From Ruminococcus difficilis (GTDB taxonomy: Bacteria; Bacillota_A; Clostridia; Oscillospirales; Acutalibacteraceae): 39,301 nucleotides of DNA. The position numbers and the translations under genes are program-made. The stretch covers positions 1 to 39,301 of the forward strand of contig NZ_JAEQMG010000143.1 of NCBI RefSeq assembly GCF_016680995.1. The letters are read 5' to 3'. Each line of letters begins with the position of its first letter. Position 1 is the stretch's first letter. This document shows, piece by piece, positions 15,775-21,778 of this stretch. Below the pieces are notes generated by a model. That model ran no database searches and was not told where the DNA came from. It saw only the letters and a program-made list of their open reading frames with translations.

Positions 15775-16046
15775 TGCTTGTCTCCTTTCCATACGAACCC
15801 GGTCAGCTCGTATAACTTTTTGGGACTGATGTATGTACTTCTTCGACTTGCCTGCCCTCTTTTGGTCGGCTTCGATCTGAACACCAGCCCGATATCCAGC
15901 TCACCGGACTCCATTCGGTTAATCACTGTGCTCTGTTCCACTCCCAGAACCTTTGCGGCTACCCTTGTGGGTACCGGTTCAGGCGGGAACTCTGGCTGCT
16001 TGCACTCCCGGAGTACTTCCAGAAGCATTTTTTTAAGTTCTTCCAT
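15771..16046 (-). CDS. Excisionase-like winged HTH protein
   Basis: 91 residues, GAGGTGGC ribosome site. Residues about 25-55 (PTRVAAKVLGVEQSTVINRMESGELDIG) look like the MerR/excisionase-type helix-turn-helix, and RRSTYISPKKLYEL fits the following wing and helix. It may act as excisionase or early regulator. It is in the early minus-strand operon, far from the integrase, so a regulatory role is about as likely as Xis. Confidence 0.65.
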   Translation of the reverse strand: MEELKKMLLEVLRECKQPEFPPEPVPTRVAAKVLGVEQSTVINRMESGELDIGLVFRSKPTKRGQASRRSTYISPKKLYELTGFVWKGDKQ

Positions 16047-16064
16047 TTTGCCACCTCACTTTCT

Positions 16065-16271
16065 CTATTCATCCAGTGTCAGAATCACAATCCAGAACAG
16101 CAACAGGATTGCTAATGGTTTACCCCGCTTTCTATAGGATTCTTCCATTGTCTCTAATGCTGTTGCGGTATCACTGAACGCACTCGAGACTGCTTCTCGC
16201 ATCTCCGCACCTGTGATCGCTGTCGTAACTTTCTCGGCTTGCTTTTTGATGTCTGAAATATAATGTTTCAT
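16065..16271 (-). CDS. Small single-span membrane protein
   Basis: 68 residues from the ATG at 16271 (a TTG one codon earlier is possible; AGGAGGT lies upstream). The body is a charged amphipathic helix (KKQAEKVTTAITGAEMREAVSSAFSDTATALE) and the C-terminus a membrane span GKPLAILLLFWIVILTL followed by DE. A tail-anchored topology is likely. No family recognised. Confidence 0.6.
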   Translation of the reverse strand: MKHYISDIKKQAEKVTTAITGAEMREAVSSAFSDTATALETMEESYRKRGKPLAILLLFWIVILTLDE

Positions 16272-16316
16272 CAATGGTCTGTTACCTCCTGTTTTCCCTT
16301 ACTCAATATTTTTGTA

Positions 16317-16345
16317 TTGATTTTTTAATATTTTGGTAGTATCCT
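16317..16345 (+). promoter_or_regulatory. Possible promoter for the plus-strand 98-residue gene
   Basis: TTGATT (16317-16322), 17-base spacer, TATCCT (16340-16345), with the ATG 45 bases downstream. The region is very AT-rich, so chance matches are easy. Confidence 0.35.
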
Positions 16346-16390
16346 TTTATTCACCACATAACGACCATAGAGAACAGAAAGGAGTACATT

Positions 16391-16687
16391 ATGCCTCAAA
16401 TTCGATTTTGTGTAGGCTCTTACCCTGGAAACATTGACAAACGTCTTGATTACATATCTTCTGCAAGTATCTATGAATTTTTTCCGGATGACTTTATGAA
16501 AGAATTTACAAGGTTTAGTGATGTAACTGACTTCTTCAAAGCCATTGGCTGTGATTTAACAGCACCGGAAGATCTTAATAAACTGCAAGATACTGTTGCA
16601 TTTGATTCTTCTATCAGACTGCATTCTGATTTTGAATCTTGGCAGGATATGGTCGAAACAGCTTACCAGCGTCTCTTAGACAAATAG
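16391..16687 (+). CDS. Isolated plus-strand acidic protein (moron candidate)
   Basis: 98 residues, MPQIRFCVGSYPGNIDKRLDYISSASIYEFFPDDFMKEF..., acidic and aromatic, with AAAGGAG 7 bases before the ATG. It is the only plus-strand gene inside the early minus-strand operon, ends 13 bases from a convergent HTH gene, and is more AT-rich than its neighbours. Such isolated, self-promoted genes are typical morons (lysogenic conversion, anti-defence, or exclusion). I recognise no family and make no functional claim. Confidence 0.65.
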   Translation: MPQIRFCVGSYPGNIDKRLDYISSASIYEFFPDDFMKEFTRFSDVTDFFKAIGCDLTAPEDLNKLQDTVAFDSSIRLHSDFESWQDMVETAYQRLLDK

Positions 16688-16700
16688 ATTTTTAATGATG

Positions 16701-17054
16701 CTATTCGCTGTCTGGCTTTACTAGCTTGAATCTCACATCACATACTGCATAGCCATCTTCAATTTTTAATAACTTTACGAACGCTCGCACATCCGGGCGT
16801 TCTTTTTCTCGCTGCTTATCGCCTGCTTCATCTGACTGTTTCGAATCACCTGCCTCGGTTTTAAGCAACACACTTACATCTACATCAAGTGCGGATGCAA
16901 GTCTGAGAATGTCTGTTTCTTTTATCCTTTTTCTTCCTTTCAACATATCTGTAAGCTGTTGCTTTGAATACCCTGCTTTTTGGGCTACTGTGCACTGCTT
17001 AAGACATTTTTCTTTGATTATATTTGAAAGATTGTCTGCTACAATAGATTTCAT
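16701..17054 (-). CDS. XRE-family HTH regulator (Cro-like)
   Basis: 117 residues. Residues 1-65 are a Cro/CI-type helix-turn-helix domain (CTVAQKAGYSKQQLTDMLKGRKRIKETDILRLASALDVDVSVLL). A polar linker (AGDSKQSDEAGDKQREKERPD) leads to a small C-terminal beta-rich segment VRAFVKLLKIEDGYAVCDVRFKLV. It is the third gene of the early operon that starts at the divergent switch promoter, the position of a Cro-like or secondary regulator. The stop of the upstream 46-residue gene lies 2 bases before its ATG. Confidence 0.8.
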   Translation of the reverse strand: MKSIVADNLSNIIKEKCLKQCTVAQKAGYSKQQLTDMLKGRKRIKETDILRLASALDVDVSVLLKTEAGDSKQSDEAGDKQREKERPDVRAFVKLLKIEDGYAVCDVRFKLVKPDSE

Positions 17055-17056
17055 CC

Positions 17057-17197
17057 CTACCCCGCTTTCTGTTCTTCGAGAGTATCTCTGGCTCTCAGGA
17101 TCTCTGCGTTACTTCTGATAATTGCCAGGCTTTCTCTGTCCAGTTTTTTCAGAATTGTAACTGTTTCCTGTAACAGTTTCTTTTTCGTTTCTTTCAT
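17057..17197 (-). CDS. Phage microprotein, coiled helix
   Basis: 46 residues: MKETKKKLLQETVTILKKLDRESLAIIRSNAEILRARDTLEEQKAG. AAAGGAG sits 8 bases before the ATG. Leucine spacing predicts two amphipathic helices able to dimerise. It shares the style of the 39-residue gene beside the repressor. Small proteins of this kind are frequent next to phage switches and are sometimes anti-repressors; no direct evidence here. Confidence 0.65.
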   Translation of the reverse strand: MKETKKKLLQETVTILKKLDRESLAIIRSNAEILRARDTLEEQKAG

Positions 17198-17284
17198 CTA
17201 GTTCTCTCCTTTCTTGGCTTGCCATCATCAGCGACCACGTTGCCATCGTGATCGGACGGGGAAATCTCCCCGTTTCGGCTTTAT

Positions 17285-17446
17285 TTATAAAGTTGTTTCA
17301 ATAAATTCAGCTGCTGCTTTGATGGTTCTAAAAGTATGAAACTCTCTGAACCCTTTGCCCTCACGCACGTTTACGTGATAGGCTCCGCGTGTTCCTTTCA
17401 TTCTTTTGATTTCGTAACCCTTAACAACTTTTACTGTTTCGTACAT
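17285..17446 (-). CDS. First gene of the early operon, small basic protein
   Basis: 53 residues: it begins MYETVKVVKGYEIKRMKGTRGAYHVNV and ends TIKAAAEFIETTL. A perfect AGGAGG site precedes the ATG, and the gene lies about 40 bases after the predicted start of the strong switch promoter. The fold looks like a small beta-sheet plus helix, as in small phage or integrase-arm-type DNA-binding domains. Role unknown; its position makes an early regulator or anti-host factor plausible. Confidence 0.65.
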   Translation of the reverse strand: MYETVKVVKGYEIKRMKGTRGAYHVNVREGKGFREFHTFRTIKAAAEFIETTL

Positions 17447-17484
17447 TTTATTTACCTCCTGTGTTTTGCTATTTCGTTGACCTT

Positions 17485-17543
17485 GGTTACATTATACTTT
17501 CCTTCGGTTACTTTGTCAATACTTTTTTGTTGCCTTTGGTTAC
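17485..17543. promoter_or_regulatory. Three operator repeats of the lysogeny switch
   Basis: GGTTAC preceded by a CCTT-rich half occurs at 17485-17490, 17506-17511 and 17538-17543 on the plus strand. Spacings of 21 and 32 bases are two and three helical turns, so all copies face one side. Two copies flank or overlap the -35/-10 of the early promoter, the expected repressor sites. Confidence 0.65.
17491..17519 (-). promoter_or_regulatory. Early (lytic) promoter, minus strand
   Basis: TTGACA (17519-17514), exact 17-base spacer, TATAAT (17496-17491): a perfect sigma-A consensus, reading toward 17446. The spacer and flanks hold the operator repeats, as expected for a repressed lytic promoter. 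Confidence 0.88.
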
Positions 17544-17551
17544 TTTTTTTG

Positions 17552-17580
17552 TTGACTTTTTGTTCGTGCGGTGTTATTCT
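17552..17580 (+). promoter_or_regulatory. Repressor promoter, plus strand
   Basis: TTGACT (17552-17557), 17-base spacer, TATTCT (17575-17580), 34 bases before the repressor ATG. Divergent from the early promoter with the operators between and beside them. Confidence 0.7.
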
Positions 17581-17614
17581 AAGATCAGAAAATAGAATGA
17601 AGGGAGGCGAATGA

Positions 17615-18016
17615 ATGACGCAAGGTGAGCGTGTCAAAGAAATCCGAAAGAGCTTAGAAATGACAATGGAGCAATTCGGCAGTCGACTCGGAGTTACTAA
17701 AGTAGCAATCTCCAGAATTGAAAAAGGAGAACGCAATCTCACAGAACAAATGAGCCGGGCGATATGCCGTGAATTCAATGTCAGTGAAGAATGGCTGAAA
17801 ACAGGTGATGGAGAGATGTACCAGCGGCTCTCGGAAGATGAGGAAATAGCTGGTATTGTTTCAGATCTGTTAGAAGAAGGAAAAGACAACGCTTTTTACA
17901 GTGTAATTTTGGAGATAGTCAAAACTTACAGTGAACTGTCTCCGGCATCACGAAAGGTACTTATGGAAGCAGCCGAGAAACTGGCAGACAATTTGGCAAA
18001 AAAGAAAAGGGACTAA
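17615..18016 (+). CDS. CI-like phage repressor without peptidase domain
   Basis: 133 residues, AGGGAGG site 7 bases upstream. Residues 1-65 form an XRE helix-turn-helix (TMEQFGSRLGVTKVAISRIEKGERNLTEQMSRAICREFNVSEEWL). The rest is a short acidic, helical oligomerisation region ending ASRKVLMEAAEKLADNLAKKKRD. There is no S24/LexA-type self-cleaving domain, so induction by DNA damage cannot proceed by RecA-stimulated autocleavage of this protein. It is transcribed divergently from the early operon over three operator repeats and is convergent with a LexA-boxed microgene. Confidence 0.85.
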   Translation: MTQGERVKEIRKSLEMTMEQFGSRLGVTKVAISRIEKGERNLTEQMSRAICREFNVSEEWLKTGDGEMYQRLSEDEEIAGIVSDLLEEGKDNAFYSVILEIVKTYSELSPASRKVLMEAAEKLADNLAKKKRD

Positions 18017-18022
18017 CGTCCC
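18000..18022 (-). terminator. Terminator of the 39-residue gene, overlapping the repressor stop
   Basis: On the minus strand AGGGAC-GTTA-GTCCCT is followed by TTTCTTTTTT. The two convergent stop codons (TAA plus, TAG minus) lie in the loop. A short stem but GC-rich with a good U-tract. Confidence 0.55.
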
Positions 18023-18132
18023 TCTCTTCTGTCAAAGTGCTTCTTGATGATTATGTAAACCTGTTTCAAAAAGGTTTCATCTGAAGCGTTCAGTTTGTTG
18101 ATCAGTTTTATAATCTCGTTTTTGTAGTCCAT
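18013..18132 (-). CDS. LexA-controlled 39-residue microprotein, candidate anti-repressor
   Basis: MDYKNEIIKLINKLNAS... to HFDRREGR, 39 residues, two predicted amphipathic helices, basic end. GGAGG stands 9 bases before the ATG. It has its own promoter with two LexA-type boxes and its own terminator, and runs convergent to the repressor with overlapping stops. Since the repressor lacks a cleavage domain, an SOS-induced small protein next to it is a natural way to induce the prophage; that role is an inference. Related small helical proteins occur near phage repressors in Clostridia. Confidence 0.7.
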   Translation of the reverse strand: MDYKNEIIKLINKLNASDETFLKQVYIIIKKHFDRREGR

Positions 18133-18158
18133 CCTATGTACCTCCGATCACGTTTTTT

Positions 18159-18237
18159 CAAACATTTGTTCGAAAATCTTTAATTTTATATTATCACAAA
18201 AATATTTGTGATGCAACTGTTTTCGAACATTTGTTTT
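18159..18237 (-). promoter_or_regulatory. SOS-type promoter with two LexA boxes and a spacer palindrome
   Basis: On the minus strand TTGCAT (18216-18211), 17-base spacer, TAATAT (18193-18188). The spacer holds an 8-bp inverted repeat (ATCACAAA / TTTGTGAT, 18193-18212). LexA-like boxes GAAC-N4-GTTT lie on both sides: 18224-18237 (plus strand CGAACATTTGTTTT) and 18159-18172 (minus strand CGAACAAATGTTTG). Spacing of about 65 bases could allow looping. Confidence 0.7.
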
Positions 18238-18288
18238 AGTAAAATTTTCCTTTCACTATATAAAACGTATCGGAAGCTAAAAAGTTGT

Positions 18289-18316
18289 GCGTTGTCCGAA
18301 ATCCCGGACGCTTTTT
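18289..18316 (+). terminator. Hairpin with U-tract between switch and cargo
   Basis: GTCCG-AAATCC-CGGAC-GC followed by TTTTTG on the plus strand; minus-strand reading also gives a stem with a T-run 4 bases later. It may end the 65-residue HTH transcript or a short plus-strand RNA from 18240-18290. Confidence 0.5.
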
Positions 18317-18321
18317 GAAAA

Positions 18322-18519
18322 TCACTTATATTCAGACTCATACAAGTTAGAAATAGTGGTTTTCAGCCCTGCTGCCAACTGTTCCATAGTTGCCAGAGTT
18401 GGACTTACTCGACCGGTCACTATATCACCGATCGTAGACCGGGGAACACCGGTCATAATTGCCGCCTGCCTGATCGACAGGTGGTGCTGTTCCAAGAATT
18501 GAGATAATAATATTTTCAT
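18322..18519 (-). CDS. Small XRE HTH regulator divergent from the cargo operon
   Basis: 65 residues from the ATG at 18519 (GGAG upstream). Essentially a bare Cro-type domain: LSIRQAAIMTGVPRSTIGDIVTGRVSPTLATMEQLAAGLKTTISNLYESEYK. Only 51 bases separate it from the plus-strand TPR gene, so it probably controls that operon and itself. The arrangement resembles a regulator guarding a potentially costly cargo module. Confidence 0.75.
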   Translation of the reverse strand: MKILLSQFLEQHHLSIRQAAIMTGVPRSTIGDIVTGRVSPTLATMEQLAAGLKTTISNLYESEYK

Positions 18520-18570
18520 GGTGTTATTATCTCCGGAAAAAGAAAAAGTATTCAAAGGAGAAAAGAGGTT

Positions 18571-19140
18571 ATGGAATTTTACGACGATATGCAAGAACCC
18601 TATTGGTTAGACGAAGATTATCGTCAAATATCTGAACAATATTTTTCAGGTATGGAAGCAATAGAATCTGACTGGTCTGTCATGTATAACTTGAAAGACT
18701 ACGAGGGCGAACGTGCTTCAATTTTCATACAAAATTGCAAAAATAATATTGAAGCTTTTAAAATCTGGAAGAAAATCAGTGAAAAATATAAACAAGACTC
18801 TCCTCCGTGTGTTCCTGCCTATAAACGTCTGGCGATGATTTATGAAAAACAGGGGCTTTACGAAAACGCTGCTGCCGTGTGTGTAGAAGCATTAACCATG
18901 AATGTAACAGTCGATGACACAAAAGCCGGCATGAAAGGACGATTAACACGTATGATAAAGAAAGCCGGACGTCAGCCCTCACAGCAAGAATTCCTGTTGC
19001 TGGAACCTGCAAAAATCACACCGCCTAAAGAAATCCTTCGTACACGCTGGGGTGATTACGAAATGCCTGACCCTTACACTTTGGATATTCGCAAAGGTCC
19101 GCGTTACGACTTAAAAAAGATAAAGGAGAGCAAGCCATGA
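18571..19140 (+). CDS. Cargo gene 1: TPR-like protein
   Basis: 189 residues, AAAGGAG upstream of the ATG. The middle (NNIEAFKIWKKISEKYKQ ... PAYKRLAMIYEKQGLYENAAAVCVEALTMN) looks like one or two tetratricopeptide repeats; the C-terminal 55 residues are basic and proline-rich, ending KGPRYDLKKIKESKP. TPRs are protein-interaction scaffolds. The stop overlaps the next start (ATGA), so the two proteins are made together. AT-rich relative to phage core genes, beside the integrase: a typical cargo place for defence or lysogenic-conversion genes. No known system recognised. Confidence 0.75.
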   Translation: MEFYDDMQEPYWLDEDYRQISEQYFSGMEAIESDWSVMYNLKDYEGERASIFIQNCKNNIEAFKIWKKISEKYKQDSPPCVPAYKRLAMIYEKQGLYENAAAVCVEALTMNVTVDDTKAGMKGRLTRMIKKAGRQPSQQEFLLLEPAKITPPKEILRTRWGDYEMPDPYTLDIRKGPRYDLKKIKESKP

Positions 19141-20084
19141 AACTGACATCCGGTTTTAATTTTGAAAATTATGAAATTACAGATTATTTAGGATTTTGTT
19201 CAGGAGAATACGCTTTAAATACAAAGTTTCTTTCTGACTTTAATCTTTTATCTTCGTACTCTGAAAAACTTGAAGCGGCTCAAAAAAATGCTCTCGACCT
19301 TTTAATCAGCAACGCAAAGCAAATGGGTGCCAATGCAATTATCGGACTCGATATCGATTATACTACTGATGACCATGATATTATGGGCGTAATCGCAAAT
19401 GGCACTGCTGTAACAATAAAGAGCACTTTGAAAGAACCTGTCGTTCCTGTAAAAATAAATGTTATCAATTATAACCCTGATTTGGAATTTAGGGTATCGT
19501 CCTTGACGATATTGCCAGATACTGAAAAATCTACAATTACTGCAACATTATTCGGAAAATCATCTGAAAATATTACTGGTGTTCTCGCTGATATCTTTCT
19601 TGTTGATATCTTCGATGAATTGCACCCAGTACATTACACAGGTTTTTCACGTTTTGATGTTGCACAAAACTTTGCTACTTCCATCAGTACACCTGTTCCT
19701 TGCAGTTTGGAACTTAATATACTTCCGCTAATTAAGTACGCTAAGGTATCCATTAAAAAATACATATTTGGCAACACTGTCATAACAGCTTCAGATAATG
19801 ATTGTCTTCTGGATATTGAGCAGGAGACTATTTCCGAAGATAATACTGACAATATTTTCTCTAACTACAAATTGCAGTTAGATGAATATATGGATTCTGT
19901 ATGCCACATGAACTCTGCCACTGAAATATTGCATTATACAAAAAACCTTATTGAAGAAAATCATGATTTTATACAGGCTGACTTAATACAATTAATTTCT
20001 TCTTGTGCAAGTCTTGAGCGTATGTATGGAAATTGTAAAAACGATTGCATTGAAAAAATCAAAACTTATTTTGATAGTATCTAA
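19137..20084 (+). CDS. Cargo gene 2: YbjQ-like domain protein
   Basis: 315 residues. The first about 100 match the YbjQ / DUF74 heavy-metal-binding-type fold: SGEYALNT..., then AAQKNALDLLISNAKQMGANAIIGLDIDYTT...GTAVTIK. The next 130 residues look beta-rich (an immunoglobulin-like or C2-like sandwich: KINVINYNPDLEFRVSSLTILP...), and the last 80 are helical with four Cys (Cys263, Cys293, Cys303 and Cys307 by my count). The YbjQ fold forms pentameric rings in known structures. The fused architecture is not one I know. Translated together with the TPR protein. Confidence 0.7.
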   Translation: MKLTSGFNFENYEITDYLGFCSGEYALNTKFLSDFNLLSSYSEKLEAAQKNALDLLISNAKQMGANAIIGLDIDYTTDDHDIMGVIANGTAVTIKSTLKEPVVPVKINVINYNPDLEFRVSSLTILPDTEKSTITATLFGKSSENITGVLADIFLVDIFDELHPVHYTGFSRFDVAQNFATSISTPVPCSLELNILPLIKYAKVSIKKYIFGNTVITASDNDCLLDIEQETISEDNTDNIFSNYKLQLDEYMDSVCHMNSATEILHYTKNLIEENHDFIQADLIQLISSCASLERMYGNCKNDCIEKIKTYFDSI

Positions 20085-20097
20085 AAACAACCAAACA

Positions 20098-20184
20098 ACA
20101 AAAAATCCGCCCCGGTGTTCCCAGCACCGAAGCGGATCAGCGAATCTATACAGGTCTGGAGACCGGCATAATTCTTCCTTGAAC
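20098..20184 (-). ncRNA. Candidate small RNA upstream of the integrase
   Basis: A minus-strand unit of about 87 bases with promoter at 20191-20220 and a strong intrinsic terminator: ATCCGC/GCGGAT enclosing CGGTG/CACCG (20105-20137), followed by TTTTTTG. A GGTC-TCCA-GACC hairpin lies in the body. No reading frame of note. It is divergent from the integrase. I have the impression of similar hairpins before integrases in other Clostridia, but cannot confirm it. Confidence 0.55.
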
Positions 20185-20190
20185 AAGAAG

Positions 20191-20224
20191 ATTATACCAC
20201 AATCCTCCAGCACCTGTACAGGTG
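20191..20224 (-). promoter_or_regulatory. sRNA promoter with a 14-bp palindromic operator
   Basis: TATAAT (20196-20191) with TGTACA (20220-20215) 18 bases upstream. The -35 lies inside the perfect palindrome CACCTGTACAGGTG (20211-20224), 38 bases before the integrase ATG, so one protein could control both directions. Confidence 0.6.
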
Positions 20225-20261
20225 TATTTTTTATACTCATTTTTAAGGAGGATGATATATT

Positions 20262-21434
20262 ATGGCAAAATACAAAAAGAGAAAAGACGGCAGGTACGCC
20301 GCATGGGTAACTACCGATGAAATAAATCCGGAAAACGGAAAAAGAGTCCGTATACAGGTATATGGTCGTAGTGTTGCGGAGCTGGAACGCAAGAAAGCCG
20401 AGGTGATCGAGCAGACCAGCAAAGGCATCTATGTATCAGAAAAGAACGTGACATTCGGGGCGTATAAATGGAAGTGGTTAGAACTGTACAAATCCGGGCG
20501 TGAAACGAACACGATTGAAGGTTATCGGAACATTCTGAAAAACCACACTACCGCACTGGATGGTCTGAAACTGTTGCAGATTAAAAAAACAGATGTTCAG
20601 ACCGGATACAATGTACTAAAAGGTCACGCCGATCTGCAGCGTCGTTACTACCAGACAGTCAACCAGATCATGCGTGCTGCCATTGATGACGGCCTGCTGT
20701 TCAAGAATGTTGCGGAAAATATCGAAAAAGATCCTGCACCGAAGAAGAAAAAACGGGCACTGACAGAGTTGGAACGTATCCACCTGGAAGACTTAGAGCT
20801 GGATCCGCAGGCAAGTACACTGCTGCATATGTTGCTGTATACCGGAATGCGGCGGCAGGAGATCATCCCTCTGACACGGTTTGATATCAATTTTGCCCGG
20901 AAAAAGATCACTGTCAACAAGGCAGTTAAGTTCGTTGGAGAAACTGCCGTGCTCAAAGACACGAAAACAGACAGTGGAGAGCGTGAGATCTATCTGCTGG
21001 ATCCACTGGCGGACGTCCTGAAAAAGTATCTGTCTACATTACAGGGTAATCTTCTGTTTCCCGGAACTGATGGCAGCTATCTGAAAAAGTCGCAGTATCG
21101 CAGACTGTTCGAGCGGATCAAGCGGACATTGAACACTGCCTGCGGCGGCACACATCACTATGAAAACGGCCGCATCAAGTTCGATCTAGATATGTGTCCG
21201 GGGCTGGGATCGCATACATTCCGGCATGAATATGCAACCATGCTGTATTATTCCGGCATTGATATCATGGAAGCGGTGGAGATCATGGGGCATAGTAATT
21301 CGAAGATGTTACTGGATACCTACGCAGAACTGCGGAGGCAGGAAGGAAAATCCATCCAGAAGCTGAACGATTTCGCAAAAAAATCATATCAAAATAATAC
21401 TTCTGACAGCACTGAAAAAGTGACTACATTTTGA
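20262..21434 (+). CDS. int: Tyrosine-family phage integrase
   Basis: 390 residues, AAGGAGG site upstream. An N-terminal arm-binding domain (AKYKKRKDGRYAAWVTT...), a SAM-like core-binding domain (residues about 60-150), and the catalytic domain with Arg197 (TGMRRQE), Lys in the beta-hairpin, HTFR at 318-321, His344 (GHSNSKML) and Tyr354 (DTYAEL). All catalytic residues are present. It lies 136 bases from the tRNA-Thr 3' end, its likely target site, and should recombine attP with that end; excision would need a directionality factor. Confidence 0.95.
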   Translation: MAKYKKRKDGRYAAWVTTDEINPENGKRVRIQVYGRSVAELERKKAEVIEQTSKGIYVSEKNVTFGAYKWKWLELYKSGRETNTIEGYRNILKNHTTALDGLKLLQIKKTDVQTGYNVLKGHADLQRRYYQTVNQIMRAAIDDGLLFKNVAENIEKDPAPKKKKRALTELERIHLEDLELDPQASTLLHMLLYTGMRRQEIIPLTRFDINFARKKITVNKAVKFVGETAVLKDTKTDSGEREIYLLDPLADVLKKYLSTLQGNLLFPGTDGSYLKKSQYRRLFERIKRTLNTACGGTHHYENGRIKFDLDMCPGLGSHTFRHEYATMLYYSGIDIMEAVEIMGHSNSKMLLDTYAELRRQEGKSIQKLNDFAKKSYQNNTSDSTEKVTTF

Positions 21435-21523
21435 CTACACTTTCCAAACATTTTACACTTTTTCGCACTGTTTCAGGCGGTTTTTATGCATCAGAAAAAT
21501 AGCTGTTTCAAAACGCAAAAAAC

Positions 21524-21563
21524 ACCGGAAACCCTTGATTTTACTGGATTTCCGGTATTTTTT
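21524..21563. terminator. Bidirectional terminator between integrase and tRNA-Thr
   Basis: ACCGGAAA and TTTCCGGT form an 8-pair stem with a 17-base loop, with TTTTTT on the plus side and a T-run on the minus side as well. It ends the integrase transcript and the tRNA transcript. Confidence 0.8.
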
Positions 21564-21590
21564 CTGTCAAGCTGGAAAAGGGACTTGAAC
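21564..21590. promoter_or_regulatory. Probable attachment site (attR) at the tRNA-Thr 3' end
   Basis: The tRNA 3' portion faces the integrase gene, which is the standard geometry for tRNA-targeting integrases. The core cannot be defined because the other att copy is outside the window. Confidence 0.5.
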
Positions 21591-21642
21591 CCTCGACCCC
21601 TTCATTACGAGTGAAGTGCTCTACCGACTGAGCTATTCCAGC
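21570..21642 (-). tRNA. tRNA-Thr (anticodon CGT)
   Basis: Complete cloverleaf on the minus strand: acceptor GCTGGAA/TTCCAGC, D-arm GCTC...GAGC, anticodon arm CTTCA-CTCGTAA-TGAAG with anticodon CGT (reads ACG), T-arm GAGGG-TTCAAGT-CCCTT. No CCA is encoded. The gene is intact despite the prophage insertion at its 3' end. Confidence 0.95.
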
Positions 21643-21674
21643 ATCGGTCAGCAGTATTGCTGCTGACTCAAATT

Positions 21675-21703
21675 ATTATACATGATTATTGTCTGTTTTG
21701 CAA
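21675..21703 (-). promoter_or_regulatory. tRNA-Thr promoter
   Basis: TTGCAA (21703-21698), 17 bases, TATAAT (21680-21675). A perfect GTCAGCAG/CTGCTGAC hairpin lies in the leader between promoter and tRNA, a parallel to the hairpin before the phage tRNA-like gene. Confidence 0.8.
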
Positions 21704-21778
21704 GTATTTTCACAAAAATAATTACAATTTAACTAAGTCAAATACATTTCCCATTTCCATTGCAGATATCTGCTCAAC

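Larger units (their letters stand above)
1..21570. mobile_element. Prophage (right-hand part), inserted at the 3' end of tRNA-Thr
   Basis: The stretch holds a tyrosine integrase next to a tRNA 3' end, a repressor with divergent promoters, a phage replication/recombination block, terminase, portal and minor capsid genes. Structural genes beyond the minor capsid protein (major capsid, tail, lysis) would lie left of position 1, so the prophage is cut by the window edge. The right boundary is placed at the tRNA-Thr 3' end because the integrase gene faces it and host-type genes begin beyond it. Gene order and the PBSX/SPP1-like packaging genes suggest a tailed temperate phage with a siphovirus-like plan. 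The second attachment site cannot be seen. Confidence 0.93.

Noticed and set aside
14558..15829. 423-residue plus-strand open frame
   Set aside because: It is the antisense shadow of the hexapeptide-repeat gene and its neighbours; no ribosome site and low-complexity repeats of the opposite strand.
17236..17275. ACGGGGA/TCCCCGT hairpin as terminator
   Set aside because: Stem is good but there is no T-run on either strand; too weak to call.
21762..21773. GCAGATATCTGC palindrome after the LCP gene as a terminator
   Set aside because: Perfect 12-bp palindrome but no loop and no U-tract; likely chance.
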